A stretch of 64,000 bases of DNA from Pseudomonas sp. RIT288 (lineage in GTDB: Bacteria > Pseudomonadota > Gammaproteobacteria > Pseudomonadales > Pseudomonadaceae). Under the pieces are notes generated by a model that was not told the origin of the DNA, ran no database searches, and saw nothing but the letters and a program-made list of their open reading frames with translations. Shown in pieces: positions 15,553 to 23,553 of this stretch. Numbering within the stretch: the stretch's first letter is position 1; every line of letters starts with the position of its first letter. The DNA lies in assembly GCF_000631985.1 (NCBI RefSeq), contig NZ_JFYN01000004.1, positions 39,239 to 103,238 on the forward strand, given 5' to 3'. The translations under genes were made by a program, and so were the position numbers.

Positions 15553-15718
15553 GCCAAAAGCGGACCTTTGAGAGCAGCGCCTTCCGGCCAATAGCAGACG
15601 CTGGACGTTGTAATGGCAAATGGGTAACGTCAGCTGTGTTGTAGCGTACCTTTTAAACCAGCTAATAGACGCTAGGGGTTCTGAATCGATAAGTCCGTAA
15701 AACATTTTCGGAGGATAA

Positions 15719-16573
15719 ATGGATTTCACAGTCATTGATGTGGAGACGTCAAACCCTAACCTGGCGAGCATTTGTCAGATAGGTGTCGCAGTTTTTCGGG
15801 GCGGAAAGCTCCATGAATCATGGGGCTCACTGGTCAATCCAAATGATTATTTTCATCCCATGAACATAGCTGTTCATGGGATCGACGAAAATACGATTTC
15901 GGCAGCGCCATACTGGGCTGAGGTCTACCAGCGAGTTTTACCATTCGTCGCCGGAAAAATTGTTGTTAGCCATACTCCCTTCGATCGAACAGCCACCTTC
16001 CGAGCTAATCAGAGTGCTGGCCTTCCGATTTTTGATTGTTCCTGGCTCGACACCTCTCGTGTTGCACGTAGGGCTTGGAGTCAGTTTTCCCAGTCTGGTT
16101 ACGGCCTCAAGAACTTAGCATCCCATTTCGGGATTGCCTTTCAACATCACGACGCTGTTGAGGATGCTCGAGCAGCGGGGGAGATATTGCTCCGCGCAAT
16201 TGCTGACACCGGTTCAACGATTACTGAGTGGTGCTCTTTGGTTAATCAGCCATTGAGCCCAGATTCAATATCTTCTGTAGCGCGCGTCGCGAGCCTTGAG
16301 GGCGTACTCTCGGGAAATGTTGTTGTGTTTACCGGCGCTCTCTCCATTCCTCGGCAGCATGCCGCAGATCTAGCAGCAGCCGCTGGATGCGATGTAGGCG
16401 TAGGCGTGACCAAGCACACCACTCTGCTCGTTGTGGGGGACCAAGATATAAGCAGATTGGCAGGCATGGAGCGGAGTTCTAAGCATAGAAAAGCTGAAGA
16501 GCTCATTGCAAAAGGGCAGAAAATTCGAATCTTGGGCGAGAGCGATTTTCAAGCCTTGCTACAGCCAATTTAA
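15719..16573 (+). CDS. DnaQ-like 3'-5' exonuclease with C-terminal BRCT domain
   Basis: A 284-residue protein. The N-terminal DEDDh exonuclease (about 1-165) shows FTVIDVETSNPN (ExoI, DxE), VVSHTPFDRTA (ExoII) and the ExoIII block HHDAVEDARAAG. The C-terminal 85 residues (GVLSGNVVVFTGALSIPRQH onwards, with VTKHTTLLVVGDQD) form a BRCT domain like those of DNA ligases. A strong CGGAGGATAA precedes ATG 15719. It is an orphan relative of polymerase III epsilon, possibly acting in repair or phage-related DNA trimming. It sits right after the IS30 element. Confidence 0.9.
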   Translation: MDFTVIDVETSNPNLASICQIGVAVFRGGKLHESWGSLVNPNDYFHPMNIAVHGIDENTISAAPYWAEVYQRVLPFVAGKIVVSHTPFDRTATFRANQSAGLPIFDCSWLDTSRVARRAWSQFSQSGYGLKNLASHFGIAFQHHDAVEDARAAGEILLRAIADTGSTITEWCSLVNQPLSPDSISSVARVASLEGVLSGNVVVFTGALSIPRQHAADLAAAAGCDVGVGVTKHTTLLVVGDQDISRLAGMERSSKHRKAEELIAKGQKIRILGESDFQALLQPI

Positions 16574-16874
16574 ATTTGGTGGTGAGTCGCAACTGCTGAG
16601 TTAGATAGCAGTAACAGCTCTCTTTGTTTGTGCCTTGTCTTTCATGAAAGGCAGAAATCGGCCAAAAGCAGACGTGCGCAGCAACTGCTTGCGGTCAAAA
16701 GCGGTCGTTTTAATCATAGGAATTCGACCAGGCCAGCAGTTTGAGGGCCCGAAACCTCCGGCATTTCGACGATATGAGAGCTGGCTTAAGTGAATTCAGA
16801 TTGCAACGATTGTTGCAATCCGAATGGTTCTTACAGTGCCTATCACACGGCGTGACACTGCTATCATAAAAATG
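16574..16874. other. Non-coding spacer with a palindrome and degenerate island repeat
   Basis: No gene is seen. The spacer holds the motif CGGCCAAAAGCAGAC (16660-16674). It also holds a perfect hairpin, GATTGCAAC-GATT-GTTGCAATC (16799-16820), which lies just beyond the 3' end of the minus-strand PIN gene and may act as its terminator. Confidence 0.6.
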
Positions 16875-18293
16875 TCATTGAAATTTTGTTATCGGTATAA
16901 ATATCTCTATAGTAAAAACATTATTCTCTAGCGTGGTCTCAACATGAATTCCTTCGGGAGCTAATGTGCTACGAACCATATCCAGCCCTACAGCCCTTTC
17001 CCTCAGTGAGCCTGTAGCCGCATTATCCTGCGACGCGTAAGATGTCGTTTTGCTTGGATTAGCCGCATTGCTAAAACGAAGAGTGCGATATTGACTTTCA
17101 AGGCGTGTATCTATATAAACCGCTTTCGTACTCGAATGATTTTTTGCATTATGAATTATTTCACTTAGGACGTTGTACATTGACATGAGGGGGACTTTTA
17201 CAAGTGGCAAATTTGTAAAGCCATCAGATTCGGCGACAGTAAAATCGTCCATATCAATTGTCACTATCGCTAATATTTCTGAAATATCTACGAGCTCTTC
17301 TGATTTCACGCCATCACGATCTAATGCTAGAAGATTTTCTGTTTCAGAAATAGTAGACTCACTTACATTAAAAGTAAATCTTTCCCCAATGCGCCTCAAG
17401 AAGTTAGAAGTATCATACATATGAAATGCTTTTAAGGACGGAGCGTTGGTGTATATTTCATTTAGCAATTCTTTTCGAGGCCCTAATTTCTTTCCTCTTT
17501 TTTCCAACCACCAATCTTCTTTCACGTCGCCCGTTACCAGAATGACGTATTCAAGATTTTCTATTTTTGCTTTATCTATAACCTCATGCCAAAACAACAA
17601 ATCACCAAATTTGCATTTGTACTCAACATCAAGAACAAAGTAAGAATGAGGTTTGTTTTTATCTTTATAGCCGGGAGGTACTTCATTCTTGTAACGACTC
17701 TCACCAGCCAAATATAAATCTGCAATTTGTTTTTTGCTTAAGCCTCGCCCAATTTTTCCTTGAAAAATGTTTAGAACATCTTTTTTTGTTTCATCTTCAT
17801 CGTGGACGTCCCGTTGCTTTTTTTCAAGATCGTTCAACTCGTCGATGAAGTCGTAAACAAAATTAATGCCAGTTGCTATATTTTCTGTGGATATGAATTT
17901 TTCCGGGTTTATCAGTGAGTGCCTTCTCCGAAGCTTAAGTTTAGCCAGCTCGACACTTAACGTCTTGAAAGTTTCCTCGTAGCTTGATATTGCTTGCCGA
18001 AGCTTCCCGCGCACGGTTTCAAATTTGCTTTTCTGATCGCCTATGGCATCATGCCTATTGTTAAGAAACTCAAGCAGGCCTTGAAAAGCAATCCATATTC
18101 TGTTCTTTATTTCGGGTTTTCTCAGCACGGACAACAGTTCGTTTTTCGCTTCCTGCGGAAGCCTGTATAAGTCCAATAACACATTTGAGTCAAAGACAAA
18201 GGTACCTTTCTCCCAAAGCTTATCTAAAGCATCTTGATCAAGCTCACAATGCGTTTTTAATAAGATATCAATCTGGTCACTTGTATTTGTCAT
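16875..18293 (-). CDS. PIN-like nuclease (DUF4935/PIN_8) fused to degenerate GHKL ATPase-like domain
   Basis: A 472-residue protein. The N-terminal PIN-like domain has TFVFDSNVLLDLYRLP (catalytic-type D35) and later YVILVTGDVKEDWWLEKRGK, the signature of the DUF4935/PIN_8 group; a helical insert lies between. The last ~110 residues resemble a histidine-kinase-type ATPase: N-box-like VLSEIIHNAKNHSSTKAVY, then AVGLDMVRSTLAPEG and a final ENNVFTIEIFIP strand. The middle DxGxG box is not recognisable, so ATP binding is doubtful. AGGTGA precedes the ATG. Codon use is AT-rich, unlike flanking genes, indicating transfer. It lies 451 nt downstream of another nuclease fusion on the same strand. A defence role is inferred. 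Confidence 0.7.
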   Translation of the reverse strand: MTNTSDQIDILLKTHCELDQDALDKLWEKGTFVFDSNVLLDLYRLPQEAKNELLSVLRKPEIKNRIWIAFQGLLEFLNNRHDAIGDQKSKFETVRGKLRQAISSYEETFKTLSVELAKLKLRRRHSLINPEKFISTENIATGINFVYDFIDELNDLEKKQRDVHDEDETKKDVLNIFQGKIGRGLSKKQIADLYLAGESRYKNEVPPGYKDKNKPHSYFVLDVEYKCKFGDLLFWHEVIDKAKIENLEYVILVTGDVKEDWWLEKRGKKLGPRKELLNEIYTNAPSLKAFHMYDTSNFLRRIGERFTFNVSESTISETENLLALDRDGVKSEELVDISEILAIVTIDMDDFTVAESDGFTNLPLVKVPLMSMYNVLSEIIHNAKNHSSTKAVYIDTRLESQYRTLRFSNAANPSKTTSYASQDNAATGSLRERAVGLDMVRSTLAPEGIHVETTLENNVFTIEIFIPITKFQ

Positions 18294-18744
18294 TTTTCAC
18301 CTAAGGTCTCTTTAATTTGCAGATCACACCGGTTTTGCTGCGTTCGCTTTCGGCAAATTTATGAAAATTATTTCGTCACCTTTTTAAGTGGACTAGCCCG
18401 ATTATCAAATCTAGTTTTCTCACCACTCCAGCCAGGGCAACTCAAGCACTTTCAACGATTTTAACATTCGCTTCTATCTTTGACATTAGAGCCAGCGCTC
18501 ATTAGCGCTACTTCTAGCGTTGAGTACTTCACGCTATCTTTCTCTGGTGCAATTGAGAAGAATTTGCTAGCCATGTTTTAACTTTATTCAAATAAAAGAA
18601 AAGCTTAGCACAGAATTGTCAGGTTTTTTTTGCAATAGGAGTCATGATAACAACAGCTTGCGGCCGTCTGAATCTATCAGTCCAAACCCCTCCCCCCCCC
18701 CATTACGATAACGACCGAAGATCGTACTTCCAATTGTCTGAACC
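18294..18744. other. AT-rich spacer between the two nuclease genes, with a poly-C tract
   Basis: No ORF with credible coding features was found. A homopolymer run of ten C (18692-18701), preceded by CCCCT, sits 44 nt past the end of the upstream nuclease gene. AGCGCTCATTAGCGCT (about 18493-18508) is a small inverted repeat. The rest is AT-rich and probably holds the promoter of the PIN-fusion gene. Confidence 0.55.
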
Positions 18745-20538
18745 CTAAATTGCGAAGGCAGACATATATATCTGGCTCCCTTTTCTTATAGCAGCATCTA
18801 GCTGAATGCCAACTTCACCACCTGTACACTCATTCATATCCAAGTCGTTTAGTTTTAGGCCTATAATTTCCCTAACTTCGTAGGCATCATTCTTTAGGAC
18901 GTATAGCTTAGTGCCAAGAGATACGGTCGCCTCACCCAGCTGTAGGATGGCTATTCGTCCTTGTTGAAAGACTTCCTTGACAATGCCTATTTCAATCAAT
19001 TCAGGCGGGGTGATTTTTACATGCCCAATTTCAAGCAACTGCTTTCGAACATCACCTTTAGTTACCAGTCCACGAACGATATCCAAATAAGCATTGTATA
19101 GTTGATACGTAGTGATCAGACCTCGCTTATCCAGCTGCGCATCCTTGATTTGGTTCTCTGTAAAAGGAGGGTTGGTACGAAGTTTGGGGGAAACGTATCG
19201 TTGATGGTTAACGATATACAGAGCTGTAACATCCCAAGCCTTCCTTTCCTCTTGACGTCTATTTTTAATTTTAGAAATCTGAGCGCATTCCTTATCTTTA
19301 GATGTACCACCTATACCTTTAACCTCTATCACTAACAGGCCAGGTTCAAGTTCAACCTGAATATCCTCTTCCAAGACATCTTCACTGTGTTCGTCCATGG
19401 TTTTCGCGGAGGAGTAACCCAGCCATATAAGATAATCCCGCACGGCAACTACTAATTCATCCCCGGTACCAGAAAGCATAACTCTGAGGAAATTTAATTC
19501 TTTTCTCAAGCCGTCAAGTGCCGCTTCATTTTCGGCAATATCGGCTACAAATTTCGCCTCGATTTCCGCACGCTCCTTTCGGATATCCTCCTCGCCGGGG
19601 AGCGAACAGGACCCATCGTCTAGCCATCCAAACATACCATTATAGGGGAGTACTTCTGGAAAAATTGCTGCAAGCTCGTCAAATAATTCAACGAGAAAAT
19701 CTGGTTTTTTAGTTATTTGCGGTAAAACAAACACAGCGCCTTTATTAACAAACACGGCATACCCAACAACTTCTCCCGCAGCGTTAGTCAGTAGAGGTAC
19801 AAAATTTTCATCCGGCTCACTCTTCCCATTTTTGAAAACTGTGTGAGGATAGAAAAAAACTTCATACATGGCGCCATCAAGGTATTTACCAAGAAGCGAA
19901 TGAAAACGAGTATTCTCCTTGTAAAGCTGTACTGTCCTACCAAACTTATTCTTAAAGTTCTTTATGCCATCGCACAGTCGTAATGTATCGCAATCCAATT
20001 GCTGTACAATGTTTGTACCATGCATTCCGATTTCTGCAAGATCATAGTGAACATTATGATTTTCCGCTGCAAAAATAACTACGACAGACTCCCTTTCGAG
20101 AACCTCTCGTATTTCGTGCGAAAACCTCTGAGCGCCAAACCCTTTCGAATTAAATACTTGCTCAGGATAAGAGCTTACTAATGCGTACGCTTTTTTTCCG
20201 CTAGTATTTTTCAAATCAGCGCGCGCTTCAACCTCGTCAACGACTTCATTCATCGCCAAGTCCACTACGACAACGTGAAACTCATGAAGATTCGAAGGCA
20301 ACTGAACCTGTGGACGAAGGAAACTTTGCATGCCCGGCCTATTTTTTGGAGTCTCAACTTCTCCTCCCAGAGTTGCAATCGTGCAGTCATAGCGCTTCTG
20401 CTTCAATAGACTGAGAACGTCAGAGTCCATATCTACCAAGCAAACTTTAGGGATAGTGTTCGCGGCGGGTTCAGCTATTATTAATGATCTTTCGTCTGGC
20501 ACTGGCTTGATACCTTTTTTTAATTTTCTATCGACCAT
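18745..20538 (-). CDS. Multi-domain nuclease: receiver-like N-terminus, PD-(D/E)XK core, EF-Tu-domain-II-like C-terminus
   Basis: A 597-residue protein, family not recognised. Residues ~30-130 resemble a receiver domain (PKVCLVDMDSDVLSLLKQK, then FHVVVVDLAMNEV), but the phosphorylation chemistry is uncertain. Residues ~320-355 look coiled-coil (RKERAEIEAKFVADIAENEA). A PD-(D/E)XK core follows at ~360-430: DYLIWLGYSS, EDVLEEDIQ and the catalytic-type LLVIEVKGIGG. The last ~75 residues (IGIVKEVFQQGRIAILQLGE ... NECTGGEVGIQL) read like the beta-barrel of EF-Tu domain II. I chose ATG 20538, 8-9 nt after GAAAGG; the start at 20574 lacks a ribosome site. It is AT-rich like its partner gene. A modification- or invasion-responsive nuclease is inferred. 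Confidence 0.65.
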   Translation of the reverse strand: MVDRKLKKGIKPVPDERSLIIAEPAANTIPKVCLVDMDSDVLSLLKQKRYDCTIATLGGEVETPKNRPGMQSFLRPQVQLPSNLHEFHVVVVDLAMNEVVDEVEARADLKNTSGKKAYALVSSYPEQVFNSKGFGAQRFSHEIREVLERESVVVIFAAENHNVHYDLAEIGMHGTNIVQQLDCDTLRLCDGIKNFKNKFGRTVQLYKENTRFHSLLGKYLDGAMYEVFFYPHTVFKNGKSEPDENFVPLLTNAAGEVVGYAVFVNKGAVFVLPQITKKPDFLVELFDELAAIFPEVLPYNGMFGWLDDGSCSLPGEEDIRKERAEIEAKFVADIAENEAALDGLRKELNFLRVMLSGTGDELVVAVRDYLIWLGYSSAKTMDEHSEDVLEEDIQVELEPGLLVIEVKGIGGTSKDKECAQISKIKNRRQEERKAWDVTALYIVNHQRYVSPKLRTNPPFTENQIKDAQLDKRGLITTYQLYNAYLDIVRGLVTKGDVRKQLLEIGHVKITPPELIEIGIVKEVFQQGRIAILQLGEATVSLGTKLYVLKNDAYEVREIIGLKLNDLDMNECTGGEVGIQLDAAIRKGSQIYMSAFAI

Positions 20539-21165
20539 CTTTTTCGACCTTTCAAGTAATAATTTCGCCCGCATGGCATTCTGGATTCAAAAACGATATA
20601 TACGACATTCGGGCGAAGAGTAGTGCCATTTTGCCTACACCCGCAACGTTTGCTGTGGCAGCCCTAGCCAGCGCCGCGCTCAGACAACAGGAGTTTGAGT
20701 CTAGTAGGTCAGGCTAATAATTCCTTGGCGTAAGCACGAACGCGCAGATCAAATCGAACAATATAGGCATCGCGACTCTCATATCGCTATATGTACACCG
20801 CGCATCTGCCCAAGCTTTTGTTGTCAGCTTTCAGACTCGCAGCTTTCGAAAAAAGAAACCTCTCGTAAATGGCACCTATGGCTCGAGAGCAGTCGGCACG
20901 TGCGTCCGCTTTTGGCCGAAAGCAGCCATCGGGTGTGAAAAATAGATCAACGCACGCAATTCATCTGGTAACGCTACGAGATGGCCATCTGCTGCCATAC
21001 AACCTTTTCCCCTCACCAGTTATCCTGCGCCCCCCACGAATGGCAGGAATCCGCAGCTAGGGCATAGCATTTTAGGCTTCGTCCTACAGCCAGCACTTGG
21101 GCTTTCCGATAGCGTTCGGCTGTCAGAACCTCAAGTCAGGATTCCCGAAATGACAAGGATGATGC
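20539..21165. other. Long non-coding spacer (627 nt)
   Basis: No gene is supported; a 63-codon open frame at 20869-21060 has no ribosome site. The spacer contains a diverged island motif TTTTGGCCGAAAGCAG (about 20911-20926) and falls from AT-rich to GC-richer DNA toward the effector gene. AAGGATGATGC directly precedes the next start codon. Confidence 0.5.
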
Positions 21166-22314
21166 ATGAGTGAATATGGAAATGTACCAAAGCCCGCACT
21201 ACCTAACCCGCCAAGAAAAAAGGTCTATCGCGGCGTAGAACCGACCGACCTGCACGCCAAATACTGGGCGGAATACCCCGAGGCTCCGGCGGAGAAACCG
21301 GCTGCTGCGAAGGCGCCAGCTGAACCCGGTTTCTACATCGTTCAGCAAGTCATGCCACGCTCTGCGCTAGAAGCTGCACTGTTCGATAAGCCGGATGGGG
21401 CAACGCTTGAGAAATTCACGCGCCTCAACCCTCACGTCACCGGATATGCCAAGCCCGGTCAACTTATCGTGTTGAGTGATCCGAACAATCCGCAGTGCAC
21501 GCGTGAAGAAGCGTTGCTCATGGAAGCGGCTCAGAAGGTGGATGCGGCACTCAAACCCATGAGCGATGAAGAGGCGAGCTTCATGGTTCGCTATCGGAGC
21601 GAGATTGAATCCATTCTTTCGCAAGGTTCAACATCAATCGGTGTGGGGGAATCGATTTTCGCCAAGAACCTGGAGGACGTGAAAACTTCGCTGAAGGAAA
21701 TCGAAGCGTTGCACCAGAAAAGTTTTCAGCGTGACGGTCACTTGCGTAGCTCAGAGTTCTTTGCTGAACGTGCGCGTTTGTTTGCCAAGCTTGATAGACA
21801 GCTCACCGGTTTAACCAGAAAGGGCATCGGCTTCCCTGATCATCCGAGCCTGAAATCAGCCCTCGGCATATCCAGCAAAAGTCTGGTGCATCACTGGAGT
21901 CTGGCGGGGGCTCCGGGGCAGATTCCTGGCTACGCCACTCATACGGAAGGTGTCGCCAGAGCCGCCAAGGTTGTTAAGTACGGCGGCTGGATTGGTACAG
22001 CCGTAGGGGGCGGGGCGTCTTATATGAAGGTTCAAGAAGTCTGTGCGGCAGGTAACAAAGACGCCTGTGAAAAGATCAAATATACCGAGGGTGGTAACTT
22101 CGTCGGAGGAGTGGCCGGCGGTGCTGCTACCGGTGCGTTTTTGACCGGCTCCACGGCGGGGATTATCTGTGTCGGCTTAGGTGTGCCTACAGGTGGCATG
22201 GCAACCTTGGCATGTGGCGTCATCGTCGTAGCTGCAGGTTCATACGCTGGTGGGGCCCTTGGTGGGGCTACAGGCGAGTGGGCCGGTCAGAAGATCTATG
22301 AGGCAAGTAAATGA
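21166..22314 (+). CDS. Likely T6SS effector with LysM-like segment and glycine-zipper membrane C-terminus
   Basis: A 382-residue protein. Its N-terminus (LPNPPRKKVYRGVEPTDLHA then KYWAEYPE) matches the start of the lipase effector at 9082, although the rest is unrelated. An Ala/Pro linker (40-52) leads to a LysM-like stretch (FYIVQQVMPRSALEAALFDK ... GQLIVLSD). The middle is helical. The last ~110 residues are glycine-rich and hydrophobic (GGWIGTAVGGGASY, GGVAGGAATGAFLTGSTAGI, CGVIVVAAGSYAGGALGGAT), like pore-forming effectors. The stop overlaps the start of a two-helix membrane protein (ATGA), fitting toxin-immunity pairing. Membrane permeabilisation is inferred. Confidence 0.7.
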   Translation: MSEYGNVPKPALPNPPRKKVYRGVEPTDLHAKYWAEYPEAPAEKPAAAKAPAEPGFYIVQQVMPRSALEAALFDKPDGATLEKFTRLNPHVTGYAKPGQLIVLSDPNNPQCTREEALLMEAAQKVDAALKPMSDEEASFMVRYRSEIESILSQGSTSIGVGESIFAKNLEDVKTSLKEIEALHQKSFQRDGHLRSSEFFAERARLFAKLDRQLTGLTRKGIGFPDHPSLKSALGISSKSLVHHWSLAGAPGQIPGYATHTEGVARAAKVVKYGGWIGTAVGGGASYMKVQEVCAAGNKDACEKIKYTEGGNFVGGVAGGAATGAFLTGSTAGIICVGLGVPTGGMATLACGVIVVAAGSYAGGALGGATGEWAGQKIYEASK

Positions 22315-22697
22315 GTTTGAACGTCGTTGATAAGGTACTTCTATCCATTGCCGTCGTTGATCTGGCAGGGCTTATTCTTTGGATAGGAGTCTGTTTGCAC
22401 CTGGCCTATACGAAGATGGATTTGATGTTGGAGCACCTAAAGAATTGCTCAGCCATCATGACGCGCGCTCCACTTCGACACGGTGGACCTTGGGGAAAGC
22501 TTCTGCTCGTGGGTGGTATATCGGGCATCGTCACATTCCCCAGGTTTTACTTGAAAAGGGGCGAGCTAAGCTCCGAAGATTTGGCCAGTTTCCCACCCCA
22601 TCTCAAGCGTAAGTTAGTAGTGCTGCAATGGAGCGTTATTTGCCTGTTGTTGGTCATGATCAGCTTCGGAATAGCTGTTAAATCAGGTTTCGTTTAG
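22311..22697 (+). CDS. Inner-membrane protein, probable immunity protein 1
   Basis: A 128-residue protein with two transmembrane helices (about 8-30 VLLSIAVVDLAGLILWIGVC and 103-122 VVLQWSVICLLLVMISFGIA). Between them is a cytoplasmic-looking loop (LEHLKNCS, KLLLVGGISGIVTFPRFYLK). It overlaps the effector gene by 4 nt. Two further homologues follow, the second truncated. Membrane immunity proteins of this kind normally guard against pore-forming effectors; this is inferred from position and topology. Confidence 0.7.
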   Translation: MSLNVVDKVLLSIAVVDLAGLILWIGVCLHLAYTKMDLMLEHLKNCSAIMTRAPLRHGGPWGKLLLVGGISGIVTFPRFYLKRGELSSEDLASFPPHLKRKLVVLQWSVICLLLVMISFGIAVKSGFV

Positions 22698-22814
22698 CGC
22701 CTCTGAACTGCGCGGGTCGCGCCGTAGGCACAGTGAAGTCTCGATAAGTGCTGATGTTTAAACAGACGGGTGTCAGGTGAGCCGACTGGCGGAAGGATTT
22801 TATGAGGTCACTAT

Positions 22815-23198
22815 ATGAATACCGCTGAACTAGGAGTCGGGGGGTTGTGTGGCCTAGTGATTATCTCAATGCTCATCTGGATCGGGATTGCGCTCCACAT
22901 TGCGCACATCAAGACGGACGTGATCCTTGAACACCTCAAAAACAGCTCTGCCGGCACTAGGTTAGCTGCGTTGAAGCACGGTGGTGCGTGGGGCAGATTG
23001 CTTTTGGTAGGTGGCGCCTCTGGTCTCGTTACGTATGCGAATTTCTACATCAGGCGCGGCACGCTTAACATCGAGGATGTAGCAAGCTTTCCGGCCTCAC
23101 TCAGGCAGAAACTTGTATGGATGCAATGGAGCGCTATAGTGCTGCTTTTTGCGATGGTTTTACTTGTTGCTTTGGGTAAATCAGGAGTTCTCAAATAA
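22815..23198 (+). CDS. Inner-membrane protein, probable immunity protein 2 (paralogue)
   Basis: A 127-residue paralogue of the preceding gene. It shares ILWIG/LIWIG, (H)IAHIKTDVILEHLKNSSA, LKHGGAWGRLLLVGGASGLV and LRQKLVWMQWSAIVLLFAMV. Topology is again two helices. GAGGTCACTAT gives a ribosome site before ATG 22815. The 117-nt gap to the first copy holds nothing obvious. A retained duplicate may protect against a variant effector. Confidence 0.68.
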   Translation: MNTAELGVGGLCGLVIISMLIWIGIALHIAHIKTDVILEHLKNSSAGTRLAALKHGGAWGRLLLVGGASGLVTYANFYIRRGTLNIEDVASFPASLRQKLVWMQWSAIVLLFAMVLLVALGKSGVLK

Positions 23199-23282
23199 CC
23201 TGGCATCAGGTTTTTTCCCTTGTTTGAACACTTGTAGGTGCAACAGGTACAGGGTCAGTGGGAAGATTTATTAGGCGGGCGA

Positions 23283-23450
23283 ATGAGTTTGAATGTTGTT
23301 GATACAGTACTTCTTTTCATGGCGATGATTGGTCTGGTGGGGATTGTTCTTTGGATAGGCGTGTACGAAAACGGGACGGATTTATTTTTCAATGCTGTCG
23401 AGGCTAGTGAGAGAGAAATAAGTCTGCCCTATTATCATTCAATTAGCTGA
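23283..23450 (+). pseudogene. Truncated third immunity-gene copy
   Basis: The first 27 residues (MSLNVVDTVLLFMAMIGLVG then IVLWIGV) are nearly identical to the start of the gene at 22311. A short deletion then shifts the frame to VYENGTDLFFNAVEASER and a premature stop. Residual DNA similarity to the first copy is still visible at GTACGAAAACGG...ATTT. The product would have only one helix. It is a decaying duplicate. Confidence 0.75.
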
Positions 23451-23553
23451 ATGGGGAGTAATTTCCAGTGTTTGGACGCCTGCTTTGAAGGGAAAGGGAC
23501 TGATCTATTCCCAGAAAATAAATCAACCCCTTTGTTTTCTTTTGTTGTCTTCT

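Noticed and set aside
20869..21060. 63-codon plus-strand ORF before the second effector
   Set aside because: It has no ribosome site, starts in island repeat debris, and its sequence is not protein-like.
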